Part shown: positions 27,028-35,799 of the stretch, piece by piece
How positions within the stretch are numbered: position 1 is the first letter of the stretch
Layout of the letters: each line of letters starts with the position of its first letter
Assembly: GCF_007991455.1 (NCBI RefSeq)
Contig: NZ_BJYJ01000010.1
Coordinates: 109,326 to 173,325 of the forward strand
Direction: 5' to 3'
DNA: 64,000 bases
From: Chryseobacterium hagamense
Lineage (GTDB): Bacteria; Bacteroidota; Bacteroidia; Flavobacteriales; Weeksellaceae
The notes under the pieces: generated by a model
What the model was told of the DNA's origin: nothing
Seen by the model: only the letters and a program-made list of their open reading frames with translations
Databases searched by the model: none
Made by a program: the position numbers and the translations under genes

Positions 27028-27660
27028 ATGTCAAAAATTAAATGTATTACAGGATTTCTTACCCTGTTTTTATTGGGGAATTTAAATGCTCAGGAACAGG
27101 AGCAGCCTTCTGAAAAGAGTGTCTATGTAAAGGGAAACGCTTTATTCATCCCGATCGGAATTGTGAACCTTGCCCTGGAACACCAGGTAAGCAAAAAAAT
27201 TACGGTACAGGGAGATGTATTGATTTCCCCGTGGAAATCTTTTGCAGGCCACGAACTGCAGTACTATTCCATTTCACTGGAAGGAAGGTATTATTTTAAC
27301 GAAGCCTTCAGGCACTTTTATGTCGGAGCCAATATTGCCGGATCCCGTTTCAACGTACAGAAATGGAACTATTGGAAGGATAATATTTCAACTGATCCGG
27401 AAACCGGGATTACCCGCAATTCATCTGATTTATACCAAAAGGGATATTCAGTGATCCTTGGGGTTACTGCAGGATACCAGTTTAAAGTTTCGGATCGCTG
27501 GAACATTGATATATATGGAGCGGTAGGAACCTCGCAGGACTATTACAAAGGATACGACCGCTCAAGAGGCGATCGTTATGACAAGGCTGAAAAATTCAAT
27601 AAAAGCGGTGAAATCATTCCTTACAGAGGTGGGGTGATGATTTCTTATAAATTAAAATAA
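27028..27660 (+). CDS. DUF3575 family outer-membrane beta-barrel-like protein
   Basis: A 210-residue exported protein: signal peptide ending LNAQ, then beta-hairpin-rich sequence with VYVKGNALFIPIGIVNLALEHQ and ISLEGRYYF, characteristic of DUF3575, ending in Lys after YKLK. The alternating pattern suggests an eight-stranded outer-membrane barrel. Starts 3 bases after the thioredoxin-like gene; function unknown. Confidence 0.75.
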   Translation: MSKIKCITGFLTLFLLGNLNAQEQEQPSEKSVYVKGNALFIPIGIVNLALEHQVSKKITVQGDVLISPWKSFAGHELQYYSISLEGRYYFNEAFRHFYVGANIAGSRFNVQKWNYWKDNISTDPETGITRNSSDLYQKGYSVILGVTAGYQFKVSDRWNIDIYGAVGTSQDYYKGYDRSRGDRYDKAEKFNKSGEIIPYRGGVMISYKLK

Positions 27661-27664
27661 TCCC

Positions 27665-27871
27665 ATGAAATTATTCGGAAGAAACCATCTCATTATCTGT
27701 GTCATTACATTTGTCATTCTTTTCCTGATGAATTACCTCGGAAACGACCAGGCAGATAAGCTGGAAAGGGCATTGATGATCGCCGCTGCAGGGGTTATCG
27801 GCCTGTCCATCGGTCTGCTCATCATGAACAGAGGGAAAGACGATAAAACGCCGCCACAGAATTTTGACTGA
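27665..27871 (+). CDS. Small membrane protein
   Basis: A 68-residue protein with two predicted membrane helices (LIICVITFVILFLMNYLG, about 8-25, and LMIAAAGVIGLSIGLLIM, about 37-54) and a short charged tail. Unknown function; 4 bases after the DUF3575 gene, so part of the same transcript. Confidence 0.65.
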   Translation: MKLFGRNHLIICVITFVILFLMNYLGNDQADKLERALMIAAAGVIGLSIGLLIMNRGKDDKTPPQNFD

Positions 27872-27877
27872 TAAAAA

Positions 27878-27944
27878 GTGAATGGTCAATTTGGCTGCGC
27901 TGGTTAATAGTCAATTTACCTGCGTTAACAAATTGACCGTTCAC
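27878..27944. repeat. Long imperfect hairpin of the GTCAATTTG repeat family
   Basis: GTGAATGGTCAATTTG (27878-27893) pairs with CAAATTGACCGTTCAC (27929-27944), one mismatch in 16, followed by CATTTTATTTT; it could terminate the upstream operon. More copies of TGGTCAAT/AGTCAATTT continue to 28030, and related sequence lies at 30535-30690, so this unit family brackets the namZ/FtsX gene pair. Confidence 0.6.
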
Positions 27945-28063
27945 CATTTTATTTTGATGTGAATAGTCAATTTTTACGAGTCAATGGTCAATTATTCGGT
28001 GACTCCAAATTCACTTGTGAAGCAAATGCATCATTTGCCATTGACGAATCAGCATTCACCTTT

Positions 28064-29275
28064 TTATTTTTCGTAAACTATATATTTCTTCCGGATCTTT
28101 TCGAAAGCATCCAGCTCAGGTTTCCAGGAAGCTCTGATTTCGGAGATTGATTTTCCGGCAACAATCTGCTTCCGCAGGTCATCACTTCCGGCCAGCATAT
28201 CAAACCAGTAATTTTTTCCGGCTGCAGGTTTCAGGAAAAAGTCCAGCTCCGGATTTTTATAATGTTTGTAGGCTTTCATCAGCCATTCGGGATTCAGTTC
28301 CCTTAAATCTTTTTTATACGCTGAAAGATTTTCACCATAGCATAATTTCCCGTTTAAAAACGGGTCTTTTGCCCCGGCTGTCGGTTTTGGGGTAAACTGG
28401 TAAGGCAGGCTTTTGGTCCAGGGCGAACCGTAAATCTGAAACGGCAAGTCGGTGCCCCGGCCTACGGAAACCTGCGTTCCCTCAAAAAAACACAGGCTTG
28501 GGTACAGATTGATTGAATGATCGTCCGGCAGATTGGGCGAAGGCCGGTCCGGCATCGGATAACGCCTGGTTTTATGGTAGTTTTTCATCGGGATCAGGGT
28601 ATATTTTGCCTTCACTTTATTTTTAAGCCATCCTTCGCCGTTCACCATCTGACCATATTCGCCGATGGTTAAACCGTAAACGACCGGAACTTCATGCATT
28701 CCCACAAAGCTGGTCCATTTTTTCCTGAGGACCGGACCATCCGTGTAGCCGTCATGCGGATTGGGACGATCGAGCACGATCACCTCCACATTGTTTTCCG
28801 CTCCTGCTTCCATGACGTACGTTAAGGTGGAAATATAGGTATAGAAACGAACGCCGACATCCTGAATATCAAATACAATAACGTCAATTCCCTTCAGCTG
28901 TTCAGCACTTGGCTTCTTATTGTTGCCATACAGGGAAACAATGGGAATCCCGGTTTTTACATCAACTCCGTTCTTTACCTTTTCCCCGGCGTCTGCGTCG
29001 CCCCTGAAACCGTGCTCGGGTGCAAAAATAGATTTGATTTTAATCCCGTTTTTTACCAGAAAATCCACTACATAAGTCCGGTCGCTCATAAGCCCGGTCT
29101 GGTTGGTCACAATACCGACGGTTTTTCCTTTCAGCAGAGGCAGATACAGGGCCGGCTGATCCGCACCGGTTTTAAAATCATCCTGATGCTGAACCTGAGA
29201 ATAATATTGATTGAATACTCCTAAAAAAATTAGGCAAATAAGAAGTAAATTTTTAATTTTGAAATCTAAATTCAT
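28064..29275 (-). CDS. namZ: DUF1343 protein, NamZ-like exo-beta-N-acetylmuramidase
   Basis: A 403-residue exported protein of DUF1343, the family of NamZ (GH171), which removes N-acetylmuramic acid from the non-reducing end of peptidoglycan fragments. A signal region (MNLDFKIKNLLLICLIFLGVF) precedes the core: LKGKTVGIVTNQTGL, FAPEHGFRGDADAGE, VFDIQDVGVRFYTYISTL and VIVLDRPNPHDG, the last three carrying acidic residues likely to form the active site. The ATG at 29275 is chosen because it gives the signal peptide; the frame stays open for 78 codons farther upstream, but that part reads through the divergent permease gene. Likely role: turnover of murein fragments. Confidence 0.85.
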   Translation of the reverse strand: MNLDFKIKNLLLICLIFLGVFNQYYSQVQHQDDFKTGADQPALYLPLLKGKTVGIVTNQTGLMSDRTYVVDFLVKNGIKIKSIFAPEHGFRGDADAGEKVKNGVDVKTGIPIVSLYGNNKKPSAEQLKGIDVIVFDIQDVGVRFYTYISTLTYVMEAGAENNVEVIVLDRPNPHDGYTDGPVLRKKWTSFVGMHEVPVVYGLTIGEYGQMVNGEGWLKNKVKAKYTLIPMKNYHKTRRYPMPDRPSPNLPDDHSINLYPSLCFFEGTQVSVGRGTDLPFQIYGSPWTKSLPYQFTPKPTAGAKDPFLNGKLCYGENLSAYKKDLRELNPEWLMKAYKHYKNPELDFFLKPAAGKNYWFDMLAGSDDLRKQIVAGKSISEIRASWKPELDAFEKIRKKYIVYEK

Positions 29276-29279
29276 CGTC

Positions 29280-30509
29280 TTGAGCTTTCCTTTATATTTT
29301 TCCAAAAAAATAGCATTTTCCAAAGATAACAAAAATAACCTGTCGAGGGTGATCATCTTTATCGGCAGGCTCTCTGTGGCTTTGGGAATTATCGTATCGC
29401 TGATTACCGTTTCCACCGGATTCGGTTCCAAAAAAGCGATCAAGGAAAGGCTGGCGGATTTCAGCGGGCACATCACCGTACGGTCTACCCGGTCCAACTC
29501 TTCATACAATACATCAGTGCTGGATAATCAGGGGCTGGATCTGAAGAAAATCCGGGAACTGCCCGATGTGGCCAGTGTCCAGAAATATGCTACGGTAACG
29601 GGAATCATGCGGAATGAGCATAATTTTGCCGGTATTATCTTCAAAGGTGTCGGGAAAGATTTCGACAGCCTGAGGTTTAAGAAATTCCTGATCGCCGGAA
29701 CCTCGCCTAAAGTAACCGAACAGGGGTTTTACAACGGCGTTACAATTTCACAGAAGATCGCCACCGATCTTCACCTGAAAGTAAAGGACAGTATTGTTAC
29801 CGTGTTTTCCAAAGCAGACCAAAAGCCTATTTACAGGAAGTTTGAAGTGGTCGGGATTTACAGGACGGATATTAAAATGATTGATGACCAGTTTGTGCTC
29901 GGCGGAATCAACCACGTCCGTAAAATCCAGGACATGAAGCCGGATGAGATCGGCGGACTGGATATTTTCTTTAAAAACGTTGATGATACCGACCGCAACC
30001 TGCCGGAAATCGAAAAACTGATCGGCTATAAAAATTACGCAGAAAAAGCCACGGAAAAATTCCCGCAGATTACTGACTGGATCAGTATTTTCGACACCAA
30101 TATCGCCCTGATCATCATCATCATGCTGATCGTGGTAGTCATCAACATCATCATGGTCCTTCTGATCCTGATCATTGAGCGGACGAATTCCATCGGCTTA
30201 CTGAAAACATTGGGCGCCAGCAATGCACAGATCCGGGCCACTTTCATCAATTATACGCTGATCATTATGATCCCGGGATTATTGTACGGAAATGCCATCG
30301 GCCTCGGTCTGATTTTTATCCAGAAAATTTTTGGGATTATCAAATTAAATCCGGAAAATTATTACGTCAGTACCGTTCCGGTAGATCTTAACCCGATTGC
30401 GATCATCTCCATTTCCCTGGGGATCCTGCTAATCTCAGGTCTTGCCTTAATTGTTCCGAGCTATCTGATCAGCAAGATCTCTCCGGTGAAAGCGATTAAG
30501 TACAATTAG
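29280..30509 (+). CDS. FtsX-like ABC transporter permease (LolC/LolE type)
   Basis: About 409 residues. One N-terminal helix (VIIFIGRLSVALGIIVSLITV), a periplasmic MacB-PCD-like domain (about 60-260) and three C-terminal helices with the FtsX signature (NIALIIIIMLIVVVINIIMVLLILIIERTNSIGLLKTLGASNAQI). The family moves lipoproteins from the inner membrane (LolCDE) or acts in related mechanotransmission. No Met lies near the expected N-terminus (SFPLYFSKKIAFSK); a TTG at 29280 fits best, placing its start 4 bases from the divergent namZ start. An ATG at 29211 is possible but would overlap namZ by 65 bases. The ATPase partner is elsewhere. Confidence 0.82.
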   Translation: MSFPLYFSKKIAFSKDNKNNLSRVIIFIGRLSVALGIIVSLITVSTGFGSKKAIKERLADFSGHITVRSTRSNSSYNTSVLDNQGLDLKKIRELPDVASVQKYATVTGIMRNEHNFAGIIFKGVGKDFDSLRFKKFLIAGTSPKVTEQGFYNGVTISQKIATDLHLKVKDSIVTVFSKADQKPIYRKFEVVGIYRTDIKMIDDQFVLGGINHVRKIQDMKPDEIGGLDIFFKNVDDTDRNLPEIEKLIGYKNYAEKATEKFPQITDWISIFDTNIALIIIIMLIVVVINIIMVLLILIIERTNSIGLLKTLGASNAQIRATFINYTLIIMIPGLLYGNAIGLGLIFIQKIFGIIKLNPENYYVSTVPVDLNPIAIISISLGILLISGLALIVPSYLISKISPVKAIKYN

Positions 30510-30934
30510 ATCAATCGTGTATTTTGCTCCGCAAGCCAATTTTGCTGTGTAAGTGAATTTTCAAGGTGAAATGTCAATTGTGAATGGTGAATTTTGCTCG
30601 GCAGGTATATTTATATTCGTCAAAAATTGACCATTAAACCGGAGGAATTCACCATTAAGATCAAAAGTACATGGTGAAATATCAAGGACAGATTTATTAA
30701 ACCCCGCGAATTCATTCCTACTGATTGATACTGTCGAATTCAGGTATTGAAATAAATAGGATGATTTACGGAGTTTATAAAATTCACTCCGGTTACCTAA
30801 GATTATCTTAACCATTTCATCAATAATTTTACATCTACCATACAGGTTTACAGATGTTTTACATTTTTAGCGACACAATATTTATTATTAATTATCTGAA
30901 AGATGTATCTTAGCGCGTGCTTTAAAAAACGTTT
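30510..30934. other. Intergenic repeats upstream of the cysteine synthase-like gene
   Basis: 425 bases with degenerate copies of AATTTTGCTC / GTCAATTG / TGGTGAATT phrases (30535-30690), related to 27872-28030. A reading frame on the minus strand (30561-30815) is composed of these repeats and rejected. A near-consensus box TATCTTAG lies at 30906-30913. Confidence 0.5.
30906..30913 (+). promoter_or_regulatory. Near-consensus -7 box before the CBS-like gene
   Basis: TATCTTAG, seven of eight matches, 21 bases before the ATG at 30935. Confidence 0.3.
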
Positions 30935-31918
30935 ATGAAATACGCAAACAACATCCTCGAAACTATCGGAAATACACCACTGGTAAAACTGAACAAGGTT
31001 TTGGGTGAAGATTTTCCGGCATTGGTTTTGGCAAAGGTGGAAACTTTCAACCCGGGAAATTCCGTGAAAGACCGGATGGCCCTGAAAATGATTGAAGATG
31101 CCGAGAAAGATGGAAGATTGAAACCCGGAGGGACGATCATTGAAGGAACTTCAGGAAATACAGGGATGGGGCTGGCGCTGGCCGCCATCATCAAAGGCTA
31201 CAAATGTATCTTTGTAACCAACTCCAAACAGTCTAAAGAAAAATGTGATATTCTCCGTGCCGTAGGTGCCGAGGTTATTGTATGCCCGACCGATGTAAAA
31301 CCTACCGATCCGCGCTCCTATTATTCAGTTTCAAAAAGACTGGCCAAAGAAACGGAAAACGGATGGTACGTGAACCAATATGATAATTTATCGAACAGAG
31401 CGGCTCATTATGAATCTACCGCTCCTGAAATCTGGGAACAGACGGAAGGCAAGCTGACGCATTTCGTAGTCGGAGCCGGAACGGGAGGTACGATTACAGG
31501 CTGCGGGAAGTTCTTTAAGGAGAAAAATGAAAACATCAGGATTATCGGTGTCGATACTTACGGTTCGATCCTGAAAGAAATCCACGAAACCGGGGAAATA
31601 AAATTAGAAAACGCCTACACCTATATTACCGAGGGGATCGGAGAAGATATTCTTCCTGAAAATTACGATATGTCGGTAATCGATCATTTCGAGAAAGTAA
31701 CGGATAAGGACGGTGCCATCTACGCCAGAAAACTGGCCAAGGAAGAAGGGATTTTCTGCGGGTATTCAGCAGGAAGTGCCATCGCTTCCATGGTTCAGAT
31801 GAAAGACCAGTTCACCAAAGACGACGTGATCGTGGTGCTTCTTCATGACCATGGTTCCCGGTATGTCGGGAAAATCTACAACGACGAATGGATGAAAGAA
31901 ATGGGTTGGCTGGATTAA
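30935..31918 (+). CDS. PLP-dependent cysteine synthase / cystathionine beta-synthase-like enzyme
   Basis: A 327-residue fold-type II PLP enzyme. The Schiff-base lysine is Lys45 in NPGNSVKDRM, the substrate loop is GTSGNTGMG (71-79) and the phosphate cup is GAGTGGT (180-186). The stretch YNQYDNLSNRAAHYESTAPEI and the GVDTYGSIL region resemble cystathionine beta-synthase cores more than classic CysK, yet the C-terminal CBS regulatory pair is missing. It could condense serine (or O-acetylserine) with homocysteine or sulfide. An intrinsic terminator follows. Annotated databases may call it cysteine synthase or CBS; substrates are not decidable here. Confidence 0.85.
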   Translation: MKYANNILETIGNTPLVKLNKVLGEDFPALVLAKVETFNPGNSVKDRMALKMIEDAEKDGRLKPGGTIIEGTSGNTGMGLALAAIIKGYKCIFVTNSKQSKEKCDILRAVGAEVIVCPTDVKPTDPRSYYSVSKRLAKETENGWYVNQYDNLSNRAAHYESTAPEIWEQTEGKLTHFVVGAGTGGTITGCGKFFKEKNENIRIIGVDTYGSILKEIHETGEIKLENAYTYITEGIGEDILPENYDMSVIDHFEKVTDKDGAIYARKLAKEEGIFCGYSAGSAIASMVQMKDQFTKDDVIVVLLHDHGSRYVGKIYNDEWMKEMGWLD

Positions 31919-31936
31919 CCGCCTTTTCACAATAAA

Positions 31937-31970
31937 CAAAAAACTCGGAACCTATGCTCTGAGTTTTTTG
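31937..31970. terminator. Bidirectional terminator between convergent genes
   Basis: CAAAAAACTC (31937-31946) pairs perfectly with GAGTTTTTTG (31961-31970), giving an A/T-flanked stem usable from both sides: the CBS-like gene (+) and the YcxB-like gene (-). Confidence 0.8.
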
Positions 31971-31972
31971 TT

Positions 31973-32500
31973 TTATACGGTAACATTTTTCTTTAATACC
32001 TGCTTCAGAAAGCTGTAATCTTTTTCATTCATCGATTTCCGGGGAAACATATAACTGTATTTTCCTTCAACCGTAATAAATTCGTTATTGCTGCCAAAAT
32101 GGGTAAAGTCTTTCCATTCGCTGGTTTCCTTTTCACCATTGATATTTACGGTAAAAAACTGTTCGTCTAATCTTATTTCGTAAATGCTGCAGTTTTCAAG
32201 CTTTGACAAATAATGGTTTACCTGCTTTTTCCACCGGGAAACTTTGTTGATGCTCATGGAAAGGAAAACGGCACACAACAGAAACAGAAAACTTATAAAA
32301 TAGAGAATTCCCGCTTTTTCCTGTGTAAAATCGTTCCTGAAGATAAAGACAATCAGCAGTATGGCTCCTACGACAACCGTTGTCATGGTTTTTCCCCTGG
32401 TGGCGGATGAAAAAAACAGGCTTCCCTGGTTACCATCAAAATATATTTCCTCGAAGTCCTTTCGCTCAGGTTTCAGAACGATCACTCTTTCTTCACTCAT
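31973..32500 (-). CDS. YcxB-like membrane protein
   Basis: A 175-residue protein with two central membrane helices (TMTTVVVGAILLIVFIF and GILYFISFLFLLCAVFLSM) flanked by cytoplasmic parts. The C-terminal beta-rich section (FTVNINGEKETSEWKDFTHFGSNNEFITVE, MFPRKSMNE) matches the YcxB-like family in outline. Function unknown. I start it at MSEERV (32500) rather than seven residues upstream. Transcribed alone, convergent with the CBS-like gene. Confidence 0.65.
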   Translation of the reverse strand: MSEERVIVLKPERKDFEEIYFDGNQGSLFFSSATRGKTMTTVVVGAILLIVFIFRNDFTQEKAGILYFISFLFLLCAVFLSMSINKVSRWKKQVNHYLSKLENCSIYEIRLDEQFFTVNINGEKETSEWKDFTHFGSNNEFITVEGKYSYMFPRKSMNEKDYSFLKQVLKKNVTV

Positions 32501-32608
32501 ATCGGTTAATTGTGGATGCAAATATAAGTTTTTTCCACTCCAACCCTCATACTCTTAAATTCTAAAACCCTCATTTGTGCACACGTTCCAAAGCTTTCAA
32601 GATAAAAC

Positions 32609-32911
32609 CTAACCCTCCCTATACTCATTACCGATTGCTGACAGCCTATTCATCAGCTCCCGGTTTCGCTGCCTGAGGCTTTCCATTTTTTTAAGCATGT
32701 CATGGATTACTTCCAGTCCCGGAAGATTAATGTCGAGGTCGTAGTGCCAGTTCGTAAACCGCTCGAAATTCGGCAGGTCTTCGTACATCAGGTAACGGAC
32801 TTCATTTTCAGTATGGATATTCAGCAGGCCGGAATCGACCAGTTCATCAAAAAAAGTAATTTCGATATTGTATATTTTTACGAGTTCTTCCCGTGATATT
32901 CTTTCACTCAT
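32609..32911 (-). CDS. cbpM: Chaperone modulator CbpM
   Basis: A 100-residue CbpM-type protein: an N-terminal MerR-like winged helix (SREELVKIYNIEITFFDELVDSGLL) and a C-terminal coiled coil (EVIHDMLKKMESLRQRNRELMNRL). CbpM binds the J-domain of CbpA and inhibits it. Its start lies 3 bases after the CbpA gene stop, the canonical cbpA-cbpM order. Confidence 0.88.
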   Translation of the reverse strand: MSERISREELVKIYNIEITFFDELVDSGLLNIHTENEVRYLMYEDLPNFERFTNWHYDLDINLPGLEVIHDMLKKMESLRQRNRELMNRLSAIGNEYREG

Positions 32912-32914
32912 GGC

Positions 32915-33841
32915 TTAGGTATTTTTAAGTTGTTCGAAAAGTTCTTTCTGCTTATCCGTAAGATCTGTCGGGAGCTTCACCTCATAGGTTACAAACAGAT
33001 CGCCGGACTGCCCTTCTTTTTTGTATACCGGAAAACCTTTTCCTTTCAGCCTTACCGTTGTACCGTTCTGGGTTCCGGCTTTCACTTTCAGGCTGACGCT
33101 TCCGTTCAGGGTATTTACTTTTACGTCTCCGCCTAAAACGGCAGTATAAAGATCAACCGTCACTTTCGTTTTCAGATCATCACCAATTCTTTCAAAATCC
33201 GGATCGGCCGGAATATTGAACGTAATATACAGATCCCCGTTCGGTCCTCCGTTGAAACCGGGTTCCCCGTAGCCTTTCAGTTTGATCTGCTGTCCGTCAT
33301 AGACTCCTGCCGGAATGGTGATCCTTACTTTTTTACCGTTGATCTCAAAAGTCTGCGGATGGGTTGTAGCGGCATCCCTTAAACCCAGATTCAGTTCGGC
33401 ATGAACGTTCTGCCCTTTGAATTTTCCGGATGCACTGCCGCGGGAACTTCTTCCGAAACCGCCGCCGGCCCCACCGAACATGCTCTGGAAAAAATCGGAG
33501 AAATCTTCCCCGTCACCAAAGTCGCCTCCGGAAAATCCGCCTCCGAAACCTCCGCCCTGGCCCTGGCTCTGGTACTGCCTTTGCTGCTGTTGCTGTGCTC
33601 TCTCGTATTCTTCACCATGCTTCCAGTGTTCGCCGTATTTATCGTACTTAGCGCGGTTTTCCGGATTGCTGAGGACCTCATTGGCTTCATTCAGCTCTTT
33701 GAATTTCCGTTCTGCCTCTTTGTCGTTCGGATTCAGGTCCGGGTGCAGCTTTCTCGCCAGCTTACGATAGGCTTTTTTGATATCATCCTGGGTTGCGTTT
33801 TTATCTACGCCTAAAATGGTATAGTAATCTATATAAGCCAT
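32915..33841 (-). CDS. cbpA: DnaJ-like co-chaperone CbpA
   Basis: A 308-residue type II Hsp40. The J-domain (residues 1-70, [22 protein letters not shown] with the HPD triad in [13 protein letters not shown]) is followed by a Gln- then Gly/Phe-rich linker (about 80-145) and the two beta-sandwich substrate domains ([21 protein letters not shown]). There is no zinc-finger, separating it from DnaJ. It stimulates DnaK and, as CbpA, may bind curved DNA. The ATG at 33841 (MAYIDYY) is preferred. It pairs with cbpM immediately downstream and is divergent from a symporter gene. Confidence 0.92.
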   Translation of the reverse strand: MAYIDYYTILGVDKNATQDDIKKAYRKLARKLHPDLNPNDKEAERKFKELNEANEVLSNPENRAKYDKYGEHWKHGEEYERAQQQQQRQYQSQGQGGGFGGGFSGGDFGDGEDFSDFFQSMFGGAGGGFGRSSRGSASGKFKGQNVHAELNLGLRDAATTHPQTFEINGKKVRITIPAGVYDGQQIKLKGYGEPGFNGGPNGDLYITFNIPADPDFERIGDDLKTKVTVDLYTAVLGGDVKVNTLNGSVSLKVKAGTQNGTTVRLKGKGFPVYKKEGQSGDLFVTYEVKLPTDLTDKQKELFEQLKNT

Positions 33842-33911
33842 AGAAACAATTTTTCTTGAAATCAACAAATTTGAGACCGAAACAGGTACTTCGGATATGA
33901 AAAATTACCGC

Positions 33912-33919
33912 TATCTTTG
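33912..33919 (+). promoter_or_regulatory. -7 box (TATCTTTG) of the symporter gene
   Basis: Exact TAnnTTTG 15 bases before the ATG at 33935, with TTC instead of TTG 20 bases upstream. It makes an upstream ATG at 33917, which would lie inside the box, unlikely as the start. Confidence 0.6.
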
Positions 33920-33934
33920 GTTAAAAAGCAACCC

Positions 33935-35134
33935 ATGAACAACGTCCTGAAAAACTACTCCGGAATTTTACTTCTGCTTCTTGGAATCACTGTCGGCAGC
34001 GTTATCGGAATTGTTGCGCCCGGCATTGTGGAGTATCTGAAACCACTGGGCGACATTTTCCTGAACCTGCTGTTCGTAAGCGTGGTTCCGCTGGTATTTT
34101 TTGCGGTTTCCAATTCCATTGCTTCACTGGAACAGCAGTCGAAGTTCGGGAGGATCATGTTGGTGATGGCCCTTACCTTCCTGTTCTTCATTGTAACGGC
34201 AGCCGTCTTTACCATTGGTGCCGTATACCTTTTTCCGGTTTCGGACGTTATGGGCAGCCGTGAAATTGTGGAAGAAACCGTGAACAATGACAGCTGGGGC
34301 GACCGGATTGTCGGATTCTTTACCGTCGGGGAGTTTACCCAGCTTTTTTCAAGGCAGAATATGCTGGCTCTTCTGATCTTTGCTTTTATGACGGGCTTTT
34401 CTGCCAGAAAGGCAGGAGAAAAAGGACAGGTCTTCAGGTCGTTTATCGCCTCCGGCTATGAAGTGATGAAAGAACTGCTCCTGATCATTATGAAAGCGGC
34501 TCCTATCGGATTGGGGGCTTACTTTGCCTACCAGGTCGCTACGTTAGGACCCCAGCTATTCGGGTTTTATGCCAGGCCGCTGGGATTGTATTATGTTGCC
34601 GGGATTGTTTATTTCCTTGTTTTCTTTTCGCTGTATGCCTTTATGGCCAACGGGAAAAAGGGGGTAAAAAGTTTCTGGACCCATGCGCCGTTTCCGACCT
34701 TAACCGCCTTGAGTACCTGCAGCAGCTTTGCCACCATGCCGGCAAATTTACAGGCAGCTTCCAACATCGGTATTCCGGGCCAGATTTCGAATATTGTCAT
34801 TCCGATCGGGACGACCCTGCACAAAAACGGTTCGTCGATGTCGTCGATTATTAAAATTTATGTAGCGTTCCTTATTATCGGCAGGGATTTTTTTGATCCG
34901 GTGAACCTGCTTCTGGCTTTGGGAATTACCATTTTTGTCAGCATTGTAGCGGGCGGGATTCCGAACGGCGGGTATATCGGGGAGATGCTGATGATTTCGG
35001 TGTACCAGCTGCCTCAGGAAGCGGTTCCGGCCGTAATGATCATCGGGACCCTGGTGGATCCTCTGGCAACGGTACTGAATGCCGTAGGACAGTTGGTGGC
35101 TTCAATGTTTGTAAGCCGGTTTGTGAAGGTGTGA
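33935..35134 (+). CDS. Dicarboxylate/amino acid:cation symporter (DAACS family)
   Basis: A 399-residue SLC1/GltP-type symporter. Eight membrane helices and two re-entrant loops are predicted. The first hairpin is ALSTCSSFATMPANLQ (the Ser-rich loop), followed by the TM7 block IPIGTTLHKNGSSMSS (NMDGT-like, here HKNGS), the second hairpin IVAGGIPNGGYIGEM and the TM8 motif VDPLATVLNAVGQLVAS, which holds the substrate-contact Asp and Asn. It should take up glutamate, aspartate or C4-dicarboxylates with protons or sodium. The altered TM7 motif may shift specificity. Confidence 0.88.
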   Translation: MNNVLKNYSGILLLLLGITVGSVIGIVAPGIVEYLKPLGDIFLNLLFVSVVPLVFFAVSNSIASLEQQSKFGRIMLVMALTFLFFIVTAAVFTIGAVYLFPVSDVMGSREIVEETVNNDSWGDRIVGFFTVGEFTQLFSRQNMLALLIFAFMTGFSARKAGEKGQVFRSFIASGYEVMKELLLIIMKAAPIGLGAYFAYQVATLGPQLFGFYARPLGLYYVAGIVYFLVFFSLYAFMANGKKGVKSFWTHAPFPTLTALSTCSSFATMPANLQAASNIGIPGQISNIVIPIGTTLHKNGSSMSSIIKIYVAFLIIGRDFFDPVNLLLALGITIFVSIVAGGIPNGGYIGEMLMISVYQLPQEAVPAVMIIGTLVDPLATVLNAVGQLVASMFVSRFVKV

Positions 35135-35137
35135 TGG

Positions 35138-35159
35138 GGCTTCGAGAGCCTCAGCCACC
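35138..35159 (+). repeat. Left arm of a 22-base inverted repeat
   Basis: Its reverse complement occurs perfectly at 35387-35408, 227 bases away. The core is GAGAGCCTCAGCCACC. It begins 3 bases after the symporter stop. The same core, as GAGAACCTCAGCCACC, forms the tandem array at 35800-35881. Confidence 0.85.
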
Positions 35160-35386
35160 ATCAAGGGCAGTTATTAAAACTATTATTGAGAATGATAGAC
35201 ATCGCTATCTACAAATCAGTACTACTTATAAAAACTCCAGGTATCAGGGATAGAAGTCATTAATAAGGATTTCAATGATTATCGGCAGTACTTATCATAA
35301 TGATTGTACCTTCTTGATTAATGCCAGACATTACAGAATATATTGAGAGAATTATTGAAATTTTAGTTATCGCTGATTTATTCACC
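35160..35386. other. Non-coding DNA enclosed by the inverted repeat
   Basis: 227 AT-rich bases with no ORF of note. Phrases such as TATTGAGA recur (35184 and 35341). It is flanked on both sides by the 22-base arms, so the whole 35138-35408 segment looks like a non-autonomous element. Confidence 0.5.
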
Positions 35387-35408
35387 GGTGGCTGAGGCTC
35401 TCGAAGCC
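35387..35408 (-). repeat. Right arm of a 22-base inverted repeat
   Basis: Perfect reverse complement of 35138-35159; core GGTGGCTGAGGCTCTCGAAG. It lies 56 bases beyond the GIY-YIG gene stop. Confidence 0.85.
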
Positions 35409-35464
35409 ACTGTTGATAAAATCAAGTTTTTTTTAAGCTAAAGAAAATATTTTCAAGGTAAGAC

Positions 35465-35764
35465 CTATATATTTTTGAGATCACGATGGGCCTTAGATAA
35501 AGGCGGAAGGAGGTGAGGCTCACCATTGATTAACGCCTCTTTCTTCTTTCGGCTCCAACGCTGCACCTGCTTTTCACGATAAAATGCATCGGCAATATTA
35601 TCATATTCTTCACAATAAAGAAGCTTAACAGGTAATCTTTTTGCAGTATGGTTTGAACCTTCTCCTTTTTGATGATGCAAGAGACGCAATTCTAAATCTA
35701 TTGTACTACCTGTGTAATATGAGCCATCAGAACATAATAAAATATACATATACCCTTTTTTCAT
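35465..35764 (-). CDS. GIY-YIG nuclease family protein
   Basis: A 99-residue single-domain protein of the UvrC/YhbQ-like GIY-YIG fold. The paired motif reads YMYILLCSDGSYYTGST (residues 5-21), followed by the catalytic Arg in LELRLLHHQKG and the metal-binding Glu in AFYREKQVQRWSRKKKEALI. All key positions are present, so it should be catalytically competent for metal-dependent DNA cleavage; the biological target of this subfamily is unknown. It lies between a 22-base inverted repeat and a tandem array that share one core sequence, a placement that suggests a relation to that repeat family (inference). Confidence 0.88.
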   Translation of the reverse strand: MKKGYMYILLCSDGSYYTGSTIDLELRLLHHQKGEGSNHTAKRLPVKLLYCEEYDNIADAFYREKQVQRWSRKKKEALINGEPHLLPPLSKAHRDLKNI

Positions 35765-35799
35765 ATTTGTGTTTTTTGAATATTAAACTAATGTGGCTT

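Noticed and set aside
33401..33814. Plus-strand frames opposite cbpA
   Set aside because: Arise from the complement of the Gly/Phe and Gln-rich linker; the minus-strand J-domain protein is certain.
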